Shown: positions 1 to 8,893, counted from the stretch's first letter. The stretch: DNA of 64,000 nt from Aquabacterium sp. (GCF_030652515.1 NZ_JAUSAR010000067.1:62001-126000); one strand, 5' to 3'. A program made the numbers and translations. Notes: generated by a model not told the origin, from the letters alone.

Positions 1-108
1 GAAATCTACGAGCGCAACGTGGGCTCGGGCTCCCTGCTGAAGCTGCCCCGTGGGCCCAATCGCCTGTGGAGCCAAGGGGGCTTGATGTACGCACCCCCCA
101 TCCGCTGA
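1..108 (+). CDS. aapJ: Amino-acid ABC transporter periplasmic binding protein, C-terminal fragment
   Basis: The window opens inside this gene; only the last 35 codons are present, ending in TGA. The tail reads GGLMYAPPIR after LPRGPNRLW, which matches the conserved end of AapJ/BztA-type general L-amino-acid binding proteins (residues such as RGLN..W..GG..YAPPIR). The protein would capture polar amino acids in the periplasm and hand them to the AapQM membrane pair. The stop is one base before the aapQ start codon, so the genes are in one operon. The family call rests on a short tail plus the permeases that follow; substrate is not readable from this fragment. Confidence 0.8.
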   Translation, partial: EIYERNVGSGSLLKLPRGPNRLWSQGGLMYAPPIR

Positions 109-109
109 C

Positions 110-964
110 ATGCTGGATTTTCTGAACCAGCCGGCGGGCTTCGGCATTGGCGAGACGGGGCTGCTGGTCTACGACGCCAGCCAGCCCCTTTGGCGCGCGA
201 TGGCCGTGGGCCTGGGCAACACCTTGCGGGTGTCCCTGCCCGCATTGGTCTTCGCCACGCTGCTGGGCATCTTGATCGCACTGGCACGGCGCTCAGTGCA
301 CCCTGGCTTGAGAACCGCAGGCAACGTCTACATCGACGCGGTGCGCAATGTGCCTTTGCTGGTGCAATTGCTGATGTGGTATTTCTTGTTGCTGGACTGG
401 TTGCCGGACACCACCCTGGCCCTGGGATGGGTGCCCGGTGTCACGCTCAGCAAGGGCGGCCTGAGCTTTCCCTGGTTGGAGGCAAGTCAAGGTAGCTGGT
501 TCTGGAGCATCCCGGCCCAGGACGGGCTCAGCGTCACCGGCGGGGCCACCGTCACGCCCGAATACCTGGCGGTGTTCATGGCGCTGGTCACCTACACGGC
601 GGCTTTCACGGCCGAGGTGGTTCGCTCGGGGCTGGAGTCTGTGCCCAAGTCCTTGAGCGAGGCCGCCCATACCCTGGGTGCCCGCCCCCACCAGGTGATG
701 CTGCGCGTGGTGTTGCCGCAGGCGCTGCGCACCATGGTCCCGGCCATGACCAACCAGTACCTGAACCTGATCAAGAACTCGTCATTGGCCGTGGCCGTGG
801 GCTACCCTGACCTGGTCTCGGTGGGCAACACCGCCGTGAACCAAACCGGCCGCGCGGTGGAATGCATCCTGGTGATGATGTCGATCTACCTGACACTGTC
901 GCTGCTGACCGCGGCCTTGATGAATTGGTTCAATGCGCGGCATGCGCTCAAGGACCAGTCATGA
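110..964 (+). CDS. aapQ: Amino-acid ABC transporter permease AapQ, compact form
   Basis: Inner-membrane permease of 284 residues belonging to the His/Glu/Gln/Arg uptake class. The EAA loop that docks the ATPase is at residues 184-204 (EAAHTLGARP then VVLPQAL), and the RNVPLLVQL motif is at 79-87. The start ATG lies one base after the aapJ stop, and the frame is closed by a stop at 38-40, so no longer N-terminus is possible. AapQ/BztB proteins I know are near 400 residues with an extra N-terminal helix and a long middle membrane segment; both are missing here. The C-terminus overlaps aapM by ATGA. Function is likely retained because the transport core is intact. Confidence 0.88.
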   Translation: MLDFLNQPAGFGIGETGLLVYDASQPLWRAMAVGLGNTLRVSLPALVFATLLGILIALARRSVHPGLRTAGNVYIDAVRNVPLLVQLLMWYFLLLDWLPDTTLALGWVPGVTLSKGGLSFPWLEASQGSWFWSIPAQDGLSVTGGATVTPEYLAVFMALVTYTAAFTAEVVRSGLESVPKSLSEAAHTLGARPHQVMLRVVLPQALRTMVPAMTNQYLNLIKNSSLAVAVGYPDLVSVGNTAVNQTGRAVECILVMMSIYLTLSLLTAALMNWFNARHALKDQS

Positions 965-2001
965 TGGCGAAGAAGCCTGGAGCCATGTCCACGGCGATGT
1001 CCGCCTTTTTCTGGGCGGTGCTGCTCTATGCCGCCTGGAGGCTGCTGGACTGGGGTGTCTTGAACGCGGTGTTCCGGCCCGACGAGGCCGCTTGTCATGC
1101 CCTGGAGCGCTCCGGCGCCTGCTGGGGCGTCATCACCGAGAAAATCCGCCCACTGCTGTTTGGCCGCTATCCCCATGACGAGCAATGGCGGCCCTTACTG
1201 GCCCTGCCCTTGATGCTGGTGGGCGCCGGGGCCTTGCTTTGGCGCCCCTGGGCCTTGTCACTGCGGGGGGTGGTGTGGGGCGCTGGCCTGCTGTCACTGG
1301 CCGTGGGCGTGCTGATGCACGGGGGGGTGGCGGGCCTGGTGGTGGTGCCCACCGATCAATGGGGCGGTTTGCCGCTGACCCTGATCCTGGCTGGCCTGAC
1401 CATGGCGCTGTCATTGCCGCTGGGCATTGCTTTGGCTTTGGGCCGCAGGGCCCGATGGTCTTGGGTGCGCTGGGCCTGCACCGGGTTCATTGAAGTCACC
1501 CGGGGTGTGCCATTGGTGATGGTGTTGTTCATGGCGGCATTCATGCTGCCGGCCATCATCCCTGCCCGCTTCGAGGTCAGCCTGTTGTGGCGCGTGATGA
1601 TCGCCTTGACCTTGTTCTCGGCCGCCTACCTGGCAGAGATTGTTCGAGGCGGTTTGCAAACCGTGGAGGCTGATCAGTTTGATGCCGCCAAGGTGATGGG
1701 CCTGTCAGGCTGGCAGACCCAAAGGTTGGTGGTGTTGCCGCAGGCCTTGCGGGCGGTGCTGCCGGCCTTGGTCAGCCACGCCATCGGCCTGCTCAAGGAC
1801 ACCTCGCTGGTGATGGTGGTGAGCCTGCATGAACTCACCGGGGCTTTGTCTCTGAGCCTGGGCGGAGACCCGCAGTGGCGTCCCTACTACCTGGAAGGCT
1901 ATTTATTCGTGGCCGCCATCTACGCCGCCATGTGCCTGAGCCTGTCGCGCGCGGGCAGTCGCGTTGAGCGACGCTGGCTGGCCACCGGGGGCCAGCAATG
2001 A
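961..2001 (+). CDS. aapM: Amino-acid ABC transporter permease AapM
   Basis: Second membrane subunit of the polar amino-acid transporter, 346 residues. The start at 961 is chosen because ATGA overlaps the aapQ stop; an upstream in-frame start at 862 would lie deep inside aapQ. It has an N-terminal helix, a periplasmic segment (about residues 38-75), two helices, then the permease core with TRGVPLVMVLF and an EAA loop at about 241-263 (DAAKVMGLSG then VVLPQAL). It pairs with AapQ to form the channel. No aapP ATPase gene follows: the next gene is on the other strand, so the ATPase must be encoded elsewhere. Confidence 0.9.
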   Translation: MMAKKPGAMSTAMSAFFWAVLLYAAWRLLDWGVLNAVFRPDEAACHALERSGACWGVITEKIRPLLFGRYPHDEQWRPLLALPLMLVGAGALLWRPWALSLRGVVWGAGLLSLAVGVLMHGGVAGLVVVPTDQWGGLPLTLILAGLTMALSLPLGIALALGRRARWSWVRWACTGFIEVTRGVPLVMVLFMAAFMLPAIIPARFEVSLLWRVMIALTLFSAAYLAEIVRGGLQTVEADQFDAAKVMGLSGWQTQRLVVLPQALRAVLPALVSHAIGLLKDTSLVMVVSLHELTGALSLSLGGDPQWRPYYLEGYLFVAAIYAAMCLSLSRAGSRVERRWLATGGQQ

Positions 2002-2021
2002 CGCCGTCGTCAATCAGTTGA

Positions 2022-2246
2022 TCAGTCTGCGCCGAGGATGTCGTTCTCAACATCGGGCGCGCTGTCCACTTCCTGGTCGTACGCGTTGGTGTCGCCGTTG
2101 ATGTGGGGGATCAGGGGCTTGTCCAGCGGGCGGCAGATGCGGCTTTGCAGGTGGTTCAGACGCTCTGATCGCTCCATCGCTTCGATCACCGCTTGGGGAT
2201 CCATCATGAGGGCGAAGGGATTGGCGTAAAGACCTGTGTTTTGCAT
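2022..2246 (-). CDS. Small hypothetical protein, 74 residues
   Basis: A 74-residue acidic protein with no signal peptide or membrane segment, beginning MQNTGLYANPFALMMDPQAV. It carries ERSERLNHLQSRICRPLDKP in the middle and an Asp/Glu-rich tail. It is convergent with aapM, 20 bases away. I do not recognise a characterised family, although short proteins with this kind of opening (ANPFALMMDPQAV) are, to my recollection, seen in Burkholderiales. Support for coding comes from residue composition and the clean ATG; function is unknown. The upstream region holds a perfect inverted repeat (see 2337-2355). Confidence 0.6.
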   Translation of the reverse strand: MQNTGLYANPFALMMDPQAVIEAMERSERLNHLQSRICRPLDKPLIPHINGDTNAYDQEVDSAPDVENDILGAD

Positions 2247-2336
2247 ACTGACTCCGGTGTGAAGAAGTGCCGTTTCGATGGGCTGACTTTAGGCTTCACG
2301 GTCCGGGGGCGGTAGTCGCCGAAAATCCAAACCGTC

Positions 2337-2355
2337 TGTCAGAAATTGTCTGACA
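2337..2355. promoter_or_regulatory. Perfect inverted repeat, possible operator
   Basis: TGTCAGA-AATTG-TCTGACA: two 7-base arms with a 5-base spacer, about 90 bases upstream of the 74-residue gene and just past the 3' end of tatD. There is no T-run, so a terminator is unlikely. The shape fits a dimeric regulator site. No regulator is assigned. Confidence 0.4.
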
Positions 2356-2372
2356 AGGGTTTGAACTCCGGT

Positions 2373-3170
2373 TCAGTTCAAGGCTGCGACAAGCGGCGGT
2401 ATCGCGAACAATTGCTCGAAATTGCGCGTGGTGATGCGGCCTAAGTCTTCGGGTTCAACCCCCTTAAGTTCGGCCAGGAAACGGCCGACCAGGGCCACGT
2501 AGGCGGGGGAGTTGGTTTTGCCCCGGTGCGGCATGGGGGCCAGGTAGGGGCTGTCGGTTTCGATCAGGCAGCGGTCCAGCGGCACGAACTTGGCCACCTC
2601 GCGCAGGTCGGCCGCGTTCTTGAAGGTCAGGATGCCGGAGAAGGAAATGTAGAAACCCAGGTCCAGCGCAGCCCGCGCAACGGCCATGCTTTCGGTGAAG
2701 CAATGGAACACGCCCCGGGATCGGTGCTGGCCCGATTCGGTCAGGATGGCAATGGTGTCATCGCTGGCCTGGCGGGTGTGGATCACCAGGGGCAGCTGGG
2801 TGTCCAGGCCCGCCTGGATGTGGGTGCGGAAACGCTCGCGCTGCCAGTGCATGTCGGCCACCGAGCGCTCGCCCAGGCGGTAGTAGTCCAGACCGGTTTC
2901 GCCAATGCCCACCACGCGGGGCAGTGCCGCGCGCTCCACCAGGTCGGCCAAAGTGGGCTCTTGCACATCTTCGTTGTCGGGGTGCACGCCCACAGTGGCC
3001 CAGAAATTGTCGAAGCGCATGGCCAAAGCATGCACTTGCGGAAACTCTTCCAGCGTGGTGCTGATGCACAAGGCGCGCTCGACTTGGGCCTGTGCCATCT
3101 CGGCACGCACTTGGGTCAGCTTGTCAGCGTAATCGGGGAAATTGAGGTGGCAGTGCGAATCGACAAACAT
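2373..3170 (-). CDS. tatD: TatD family metal-dependent DNase
   Basis: Predicted Mg2+-dependent 3'-5' DNase/hydrolase of the TatD/YcfH family, 265 residues. The chosen start gives MFVDSHCHL, with the metal-binding HxH at residues 6-8; later come GIGETGLDYY (metal Glu), LVIHTRQA (His), FHCFTES (His) and IETDSPYL (Asp), so all expected ligands are present. A longer in-frame extension upstream is rejected because it runs over the PilZ gene. It is the last gene of tmk-holB-pilZ-tatD, an arrangement common in proteobacteria. Length is normal for the family. Confidence 0.93.
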   Translation of the reverse strand: MFVDSHCHLNFPDYADKLTQVRAEMAQAQVERALCISTTLEEFPQVHALAMRFDNFWATVGVHPDNEDVQEPTLADLVERAALPRVVGIGETGLDYYRLGERSVADMHWQRERFRTHIQAGLDTQLPLVIHTRQASDDTIAILTESGQHRSRGVFHCFTESMAVARAALDLGFYISFSGILTFKNAADLREVAKFVPLDRCLIETDSPYLAPMPHRGKTNSPAYVALVGRFLAELKGVEPEDLGRITTRNFEQLFAIPPLVAALN

Positions 3171-3219
3171 GAATGAGGACTGAAAGCGAGGGTTGCGTGA
3201 AGCAAACCCCGATCTTGCC

Positions 3220-3675
3220 TCAAAGTGTCTGGGTCGGCTTGTTGGATGACAGCGAGGTGCCCAGGATCTGCTCGATCTTGATGCGCAGCAGGCGGGTTTT
3301 CTCGTCAGACGGGAAACGCACGCCCACGCCCTGGGTGCGGCCACCCGAGGCATTGGCCGGGGTGATCCAGGAGATCTTGCCCGCCACCGGGTAGCGCTGG
3401 GCTTCATCAGGCAGGGAGAGCAGCAGGTAGATGTCGTCGCCCAGCTTGTAGTCGCGCGTGGTGGGCACGAACAAGCCGCCGTCAGAAAAGGCCGGGATGT
3501 AAGCCGCGTACAGCGCGCCTTTCTCACGGAACACCAGTTGAATGACACTGGGACGGGCCACACCGGCGGCCGGCACCGCACCCGCCACAACACCACCCAT
3601 GGGGGTCGTGCTGGCCTTGCCCGGCCCGGAATTGGCAAAGGCAGACGGCAGGGCTGTGGTGTGGAATTCGCTCAT
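3220..3675 (-). CDS. pilZ: PilZ domain protein, type IV pilus assembly
   Basis: A 151-residue cytoplasmic protein. The first 40 residues are a Gly/Ala/Pro-rich linker; residues about 41-145 form the PilZ fold (VIQLVFREKGALYAAYIPAF, then GDDIYLLLSLP and GVGVRFP). Canonical c-di-GMP binders carry RxxxR and DxSxxG; here the second motif region reads FSDGGLFV and the arginine motif is not evident, as in the pilus-type PilZ that does not bind c-di-GMP well. Its position between holB and tatD matches pilZ in Pseudomonas and Burkholderiales. Role: pilus biogenesis, by homology. Confidence 0.88.
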   Translation of the reverse strand: MSEFHTTALPSAFANSGPGKASTTPMGGVVAGAVPAAGVARPSVIQLVFREKGALYAAYIPAFSDGGLFVPTTRDYKLGDDIYLLLSLPDEAQRYPVAGKISWITPANASGGRTQGVGVRFPSDEKTRLLRIKIEQILGTSLSSNKPTQTL

Positions 3676-3739
3676 CGTGGTGAAAGTGTAACGTCGGCCG
3701 CCCGCATTAAACGTGAATTTAAGCGCGGGACAAGCCCCT

Positions 3740-4765
3740 TTACTTGTTGAAACGCAAGGCCAACCGAGCCTGTTGCAATAACGATTCCACCCTCAAATTG
3801 AGGTTCCAAGGGTGCTCGGCAGTGCGACTGGCCTTGCGCAACTCGCCCGACCAGGCCGTGAGCCGGGTCAGATCACCATCCCGGTGCAGGCTGCTTTCAG
3901 GGAAATACCGGGGCGAGGCACCGGTGGCCATGCACGCCAGGTCGTGGCACAGCTTTTGAAGGGTTTCGACCACCAAGGGCAAGGGCCAGCCCGCCATCGC
4001 ACCACTTTGCCCTTGCGCCACGTCGCGCGGAATCTGCGGCCAGCGCACGGCATCCAGGCCCATGGCGTGACGGTCGCGCGCCGTCAGCGGTTGGCCTCCG
4101 GCCGCTTGCAGCAAGACGCTGGCATCGGCTTCACTCAAGCCATTGATCTGCTCGCGCAGCCAGGCGATAGCGGCTACCTTGTCCGGCAATGGCAGGCGCC
4201 AGGCCTGGCAGCGGCTGCGCACCGTGGGCAGCAATTCGTCCAGCGAACCGGCGCTGACCACGAAGCGCAACATGCCGGGCGGCTCTTCCAGGGTCTTGAG
4301 CAAGGTGTTGCTGGACACCATGTTCATGCGCTCGGCCGGGTGCACCACCACGACCTTGGCCCGGCCACGCGAGGGTGTTTGCTGTGAGAACTGCACCACC
4401 GCGCGGATGGATTCAACCTTGATGTCCTGGCTGAGCTTCTTGGTCTTGCCGGATTTTTCGGACGCACCCTCCTCATCATCGCCCGAGCTGGTCCAGCCCA
4501 GGGCGGCTTGCAGGGCTTCGGGCACGACCACCACCAGGTCCGGGTGCGAGCGCGCCGAGATGAGGTGGCAGCTGCCGCACACACCGCATGCCGGTTTGAA
4601 CAGGCTGCCAGGGGCCTGGGCCTCGCACAGCCAGGACTGCGCCAGGGCCATGGAGAACTCGAACTGGCCCACGCCTTGAGGGCCGTGAACCAGGGTGGCG
4701 TGGCCATGGGCTTGCGCCAGGGCCTGGGCAAGGGGCTGTTGAAGCCAGGGCAGCAAATCGCTCAC
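3740..4765 (-). CDS. holB: DNA polymerase III subunit delta prime
   Basis: Clamp-loader subunit, 341 residues. The AAA+ P-loop is degenerate (HGPQGVGQF, with no GKT/S), as expected for delta prime, which does not hydrolyse ATP. A zinc module is visible as C47, C60, C63 and C66. [12 protein letters not shown] and SRCQAWRLP are family signatures. The start overlaps the tmk stop by 4 bases (ATGA), indicating translational coupling. It loads the beta clamp for replication with the gamma/tau and delta subunits encoded elsewhere. Confidence 0.95.
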   Translation of the reverse strand: MSDLLPWLQQPLAQALAQAHGHATLVHGPQGVGQFEFSMALAQSWLCEAQAPGSLFKPACGVCGSCHLISARSHPDLVVVVPEALQAALGWTSSGDDEEGASEKSGKTKKLSQDIKVESIRAVVQFSQQTPSRGRAKVVVVHPAERMNMVSSNTLLKTLEEPPGMLRFVVSAGSLDELLPTVRSRCQAWRLPLPDKVAAIAWLREQINGLSEADASVLLQAAGGQPLTARDRHAMGLDAVRWPQIPRDVAQGQSGAMAGWPLPLVVETLQKLCHDLACMATGASPRYFPESSLHRDGDLTRLTAWSGELRKASRTAEHPWNLNLRVESLLQQARLALRFNK

Positions 4766-5373
4766 AGCCAGCCTTTGGATTGAAGCGCGGCATCGACCTG
4801 GCGCGCCACATCAGCCGGACTGGCGCTGGCGTCAATCAGGGCGAAGCGCTGGGCATCGGCTTGCAAACGCGCCTGGTACCCGGCCCTCACCCGCTCAAAA
4901 AACGCGGTGTCCTGGGCTTCGAAGCGATCAGGCTGGCGGGCGGCCGACAGGCGGGCGGCTGCCACCTCGGGCGGCAAGTCGAACAAAAAAGTCAGGTCGG
5001 GCTGGCGTTGGCCCTGCACCCATTGCTCAAGCGTGCTGAGGACACTCAAGTCAAAGCCCCGCCCCGCGCCCTGGTAGGCAAAGGTGGCATCGGTGAATCG
5101 GTCGGACAACACCCAGGCGCCTCGGGCCAGAGCAGGCTCGATGACCTGGACCAGGTGATCGCGGCGCGCGGCGAACACCAACAGGGATTCGGTCAGCGCG
5201 TCCATGGGATCGTGCAGAACGCTTTGGCGCAGCTTCTCGGCCAGGGGCGTGCCGCCTGGCTCGCGGGTGCGCACCACGTCGCGCCCCGCCTGGCGCAGCT
5301 GGCTTTCCAAGGCATCCAGGTGGCTGGTCTTGCCCGCGCCATCAATGCCTTCAAACGAGATGAACCGGCTCAT
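4762..5373 (-). CDS. tmk: Thymidylate kinase
   Basis: Phosphorylates dTMP to dTDP with ATP. The 203-residue protein opens with [16 protein letters not shown], the P-loop at residues 9-16; the [10 protein letters not shown] segment binds dTMP and [14 protein letters not shown] contains the DR motif. Length is standard. It overlaps mltG upstream by 4 bases and holB downstream by 4 bases, so mltG-tmk-holB-pilZ-tatD reads as one transcription unit. Confidence 0.96.
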   Translation of the reverse strand: MSRFISFEGIDGAGKTSHLDALESQLRQAGRDVVRTREPGGTPLAEKLRQSVLHDPMDALTESLLVFAARRDHLVQVIEPALARGAWVLSDRFTDATFAYQGAGRGFDLSVLSTLEQWVQGQRQPDLTFLFDLPPEVAAARLSAARQPDRFEAQDTAFFERVRAGYQARLQADAQRFALIDASASPADVARQVDAALQSKGWL

Positions 5374-6362
5374 GGGCGCTTTCTCTGGTACTGGTTGACC
5401 GCGCGATTGTGCTCAGCCAGGGTGCTGCTGAACACGCTGCTGCCATCGCCACGCGAGACAAAGTAAAAGGCATTGGTCTCGGCCGGGTGCACCGCCGCCA
5501 GCAAGGCCGCCTTGCCGGGCATGGCAATGGGCGTTGGCGGCAGGCCGTTGCGCATGTAGGTGTTGTAAGGCGTGTCCGTCTGCAAATGGCTGCGTTTGAG
5601 GTTGCCATCAAACTCGTCGCCCATGCCATAGATCACGGTGGGGTCGGTCTGCAAGGGCATGCGCACGCGCAGGCGGTTGCAGAAAACACCGGCGATCATC
5701 GGGCGGTCGGATGCCAGGCCGGTTTCCTTCTCCACGATGGAGGCCAGGATCAGCATCTCTTGCGGCGAATTCAGGGGGCAGCTGTTGCTGGGCCCACGCA
5801 AGGTCCAGGCGTCGCTCAGGTGCTTTTGCATGGCACGGTGGGCACGTTTCAGCACCGCCAGATCCGTGCTGCCCTTGGCGTATGAATAAGTGTCCGGAAA
5901 GAACTGCCCCTCTGGCGACAAGCCCGGGTTGCCCAGCTGGGCCATGAGCTGCGCATCGCTCAGCTTGGCGGTGGTGGGCTGCAGGCCATCGGCTTGCGCC
6001 AACTCGGCCCGAAACCGTTTGAAGGTCCAGCCATCGATGAGCTTGACCACGGCCAGGCGCTCATCGCCCATCACCATCATGCGCAACAAGGAATGTGGCG
6101 TGGCGCCACGCTCCAGCATGTAGCTGCCCGCCCGGATCTGCCGCGCCTTGCCCGACCAGCGAAACCATTGGTAGAGCATCACCGGCGAGGCGTCGACTCC
6201 TGCCTCGACCCAGCCACGCGCAATCTCGCGGGGCGTGGTGCCCGACTCGATGGCCAGCTCGATGTCTTCGCCGTGCATGCGCAAAGGCTGGTGCACCCAC
6301 CAGAACACGGCACCCGCGCATGCCAATGCGGCCATCAGCAGCAATCCGAGCAAAATGCCCAT
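5370..6362 (-). CDS. mltG: Endolytic transglycosylase MltG
   Basis: Single-pass inner-membrane enzyme that cuts nascent peptidoglycan glycan strands. The chosen ATG gives a short start followed at once by the membrane helix ([20 protein letters not shown]); AAGG lies 7 bases upstream. An in-frame ATG at 6422 would add 20 residues with rare codons and is less likely. The YceG/LytM-like domain carries SIVEKETG (catalytic Glu region), FFPDTYSY and [11 protein letters not shown]. Protein length is 330 residues, typical. It overlaps tmk by ATGA and is divergent from ygfZ across about 100 bases. Confidence 0.93.
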   Translation of the reverse strand: MGILLGLLLMAALACAGAVFWWVHQPLRMHGEDIELAIESGTTPREIARGWVEAGVDASPVMLYQWFRWSGKARQIRAGSYMLERGATPHSLLRMMVMGDERLAVVKLIDGWTFKRFRAELAQADGLQPTTAKLSDAQLMAQLGNPGLSPEGQFFPDTYSYAKGSTDLAVLKRAHRAMQKHLSDAWTLRGPSNSCPLNSPQEMLILASIVEKETGLASDRPMIAGVFCNRLRVRMPLQTDPTVIYGMGDEFDGNLKRSHLQTDTPYNTYMRNGLPPTPIAMPGKAALLAAVHPAETNAFYFVSRGDGSSVFSSTLAEHNRAVNQYQRKRP

Positions 6363-6459
6363 GACGCCGCCTTGTTGTCGCTTGGCTTTGGGGTGGTTTG
6401 ATAGCAGCTTAGTCGGGATCATCCGTGGACCAATGATGGAATTGACGACCGTGATGATA

Positions 6460-7452
6460 ATGACCCCCATGCAAGACTTTCATTTTCCAGACCCCAAGGC
6501 ACTCAATGGTGCCGTTGCCCTGTCCCATTTGGGCATCATTTCAGCCGAAGGTGCAGACGCGGCCAGCTTCCTTCATGGTCAGTTGAGCCAGGATGTGACG
6601 GGCCAAGCGCCACATCAGGCTCGCTTGGCCGCATTCTGCTCGGCCAAGGGCCGGATGCTGGCCAGCTTCATCGTCGTCAAACCTCTGCCCGAAACCTTCT
6701 GGTTGGTCACGGATGCGCAAGTGCTGCCAGCTGCACTCAAGCGGCTGTCCATGTTCGTGCTGCGGGCCAAGGCCAAATTGAGTGATGCGGCCAGCACCTT
6801 GTCAGCCGTGGGGCTGGTGGGGCCGAGCGCGCAGGCATGGCTGGGTGACTCAGCTCCCGCCGATCCCTGGCAAGCCAGCCCCCATGCCGCCAGCGGTGGC
6901 CAGGTGGTGCGTTTGCCCGATGTGCTGGGCGCGCCCCGCTGGCTGTGGATCGGGCCGGTTGATGCGGCTCAGTCGCTGGTCAAGACCATGCCTGCCCTGC
7001 CCTTGGCCACCTGGCAGTGGCTGGACGTGATGAGCGGCGTGGTGCGCATCGAGCCCTCTACCGTCGATCAGTTCGTGCCGCAGATGGTCAACTATGAACT
7101 GGTGGGCGGCGTGCATTTTCAAAAGGGCTGCTACCCCGGCCAGGAGATCGTGGCGCGCAGCCAATACCGGGGCACCCTCAAACGGCGCACCTTCCTGCTG
7201 CATGGCCCAGCGCTCATGCAAGCCGGGCAGGAGGTGTTCTCGTCAGCCGACCCCGGTCAGCCTGCGGGCTTGGTGGCCAATGCCGCGGCCATCCCTGCCG
7301 CCGACGGTCAGCCAAGCTCCGCTTTCAGCGCCTTGGTCGAATTGAAATGGCAGGCCCTGGAGAACGGATGGCACCTTGGATCGGCTGAAGGACCTGCCCT
7401 GGCACTGGGCACCATGCCCTACGAAGTGCCCCTGGGCACCTCGGACGACTGA
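6460..7452 (+). CDS. ygfZ: Folate-binding YgfZ family protein
   Basis: Tetrahydrofolate-dependent protein (aminomethyltransferase fold) that helps maintain or repair iron-sulfur enzymes such as MiaB. The diagnostic motif KGCYPGQEIVARSQYRGTLK is present at about two thirds of the protein, including the conserved Cys. FLHGQLSQDV and GRMLASFIV are also typical. The start is ATG 6460 (MTPMQDF); ATG 6469 is an alternative three codons in. Length is 330 residues. It heads a plus-strand trio with the DUF4936 and NRDE genes. Confidence 0.92.
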   Translation: MTPMQDFHFPDPKALNGAVALSHLGIISAEGADAASFLHGQLSQDVTGQAPHQARLAAFCSAKGRMLASFIVVKPLPETFWLVTDAQVLPAALKRLSMFVLRAKAKLSDAASTLSAVGLVGPSAQAWLGDSAPADPWQASPHAASGGQVVRLPDVLGAPRWLWIGPVDAAQSLVKTMPALPLATWQWLDVMSGVVRIEPSTVDQFVPQMVNYELVGGVHFQKGCYPGQEIVARSQYRGTLKRRTFLLHGPALMQAGQEVFSSADPGQPAGLVANAAAIPAADGQPSSAFSALVELKWQALENGWHLGSAEGPALALGTMPYEVPLGTSDD

Positions 7453-7567
7453 TTTGGCAATTTCTTAACGGCAATCAACCTCGGTTTGGGCGCATGCCTG
7501 CAGCGCGCTGTTTCGCGCACGCGATCCAGGGGTTAACCTCCATCACACTTGACCGCCTCAGGAACCC

Positions 7568-7879
7568 ATGGCCATGGCAGATGCAGCCCCGGCAAAGGCT
7601 TTGTTCATCTACTACAAGGTGGACCCAGCCCACGCCCCGGCGTTTGAAAACGCGGTTCGGCAAATGCAGACCGCATTGCGCCGATCCCATGAAGACCTGA
7701 CGGCCAGGCTGTGGATTCGTGCCGATGCGAAAGCGCCGGCGCCAACCTGGATGGAAACCTATGAACATCCCGAAGGGGTCAGCGTCTTGCTGGCCACCTT
7801 GATCGAGTTGGCCGCGCAGGATTTGCCCGCTGGGCAGATCGGTGATCGGCACGTCGAGATGTTCACCAACATTGACTGA
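7568..7879 (+). CDS. DUF4936 family protein
   Basis: A 103-residue cytoplasmic protein resembling the DUF4936 family found mainly in betaproteobacteria, with a ferredoxin-like pattern (FIYYKVDPAHAPAFENAV at the start, ARLWIRADA, then WMETYEH). It probably adopts a dimeric alpha-beta barrel like stress-responsive or ABM-type proteins; no catalytic residue can be named. AGGAA lies a few bases before the ATG. It sits 115 bases after ygfZ and 15 bases before the NRDE gene. Function is unknown. Confidence 0.8.
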   Translation: MAMADAAPAKALFIYYKVDPAHAPAFENAVRQMQTALRRSHEDLTARLWIRADAKAPAPTWMETYEHPEGVSVLLATLIELAAQDLPAGQIGDRHVEMFTNID

Positions 7880-7894
7880 GAAGGACACAGCCTG

Positions 7895-8893
7895 ATGTGC
7901 TTGGTGGCCGTGGCGCTGGATCAAAGCAGCCGTTTTCCCTTTGTGATGGCGGGCAACCGCGAGGAGTTCTTCGACCGCCCCGCCAATCGGCTTGGCTGGT
8001 GGGAGCCTGGGCAAAGCGCGCCCTCGATCCTGGGTGGACGCGATCTGCAGGCGGGCGGCACCTGGTTGGGCTTGACGGCACACGGCAGGCTGGGCGTGGT
8101 CACCAATGTGCGTGACCCGTCACAAGTGGACCCGACCGCGCCCTCGCGTGGCGAAATCGTTCCTCTGTGGCTGCAGGGGGACACCCCCATGAACCGGCTG
8201 TGGCCAAGGCTGGCCATGACGGGCTACAACGGCTTCAACCTGCTGACGGTGGACTTTGCCGAAGGCGAGGCCTACTGGGTGAACAACACCAAGCTGTACC
8301 CGCAACGCCTGGAGCGCGGCTTGTATGGCGTGTCCAACGCCGGGCTGAACACACCGTGGCCCAAGGTGCAGGCGCTCAAAACCCGCATGAAGACCGCGCT
8401 GAACAGCGCCGCCGACCTGGAAGGCCTGGTGGTGCGCCTGTTCGAGGCCCTGACCGACCCCACCATCGCCCCCGATGACAAGCTGCCCTTCACGGGTGTG
8501 CCGCTGGAATGGGAGCGACTGCTGTCCGCCGCTTTTGTGCGCTCGCCCGATGGCCACTACGGCACGCGCTGCTCAACCCTGGTCATCACCGAGCGGGTCA
8601 ACAAACGCCTGGTGACGCATGTGCTGGAACGCACCTACTCCAACCAGTCGAGCATGGCCTTGTTGCGCCGCGTGACCTTGAAGAACTGGCCGCCAAGGCA
8701 CACGGCCGCCGCCTCCGAGTTGGCGCGACTGGACGCCACCTTGCCGCCGCCCGCGATGCGCCCGGAAGAGCCGTTTGAAAGCAGCGACGTGTCAGAGCAC
8801 GATAACCACGCCCTGCCCGCCACGCCCGTGGCCCGCAAAACGCGCGCGCGCAGCCTGATCAAGTCGGCGGCCAGTCGGCCAGTCAAAGCCTGA
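7895..8893 (+). CDS. NRDE (TANGO2-like) family protein
   Basis: A 332-residue member of the NRDE/TANGO2 family, recognised from MCLVAVAL at the start (Cys2 is the putative N-terminal nucleophile after Met removal) and GNREEFFDRPANRLGWW, followed by GRDLQAGGTWLGLTAHGRLG. YGTRCSTLV is also conserved. The family is linked to haem/lipid handling in eukaryotes but has no settled bacterial role. The last 60 or so residues are a low-complexity, Pro/Ala/Arg-rich extension that most members lack. A GAAGGA ribosome site precedes the ATG. Its 3' end overlaps the end of the convergent thioesterase-GNAT gene by 11 bases. Confidence 0.88.
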   Translation: MCLVAVALDQSSRFPFVMAGNREEFFDRPANRLGWWEPGQSAPSILGGRDLQAGGTWLGLTAHGRLGVVTNVRDPSQVDPTAPSRGEIVPLWLQGDTPMNRLWPRLAMTGYNGFNLLTVDFAEGEAYWVNNTKLYPQRLERGLYGVSNAGLNTPWPKVQALKTRMKTALNSAADLEGLVVRLFEALTDPTIAPDDKLPFTGVPLEWERLLSAAFVRSPDGHYGTRCSTLVITERVNKRLVTHVLERTYSNQSSMALLRRVTLKNWPPRHTAAASELARLDATLPPPAMRPEEPFESSDVSEHDNHALPATPVARKTRARSLIKSAASRPVKA

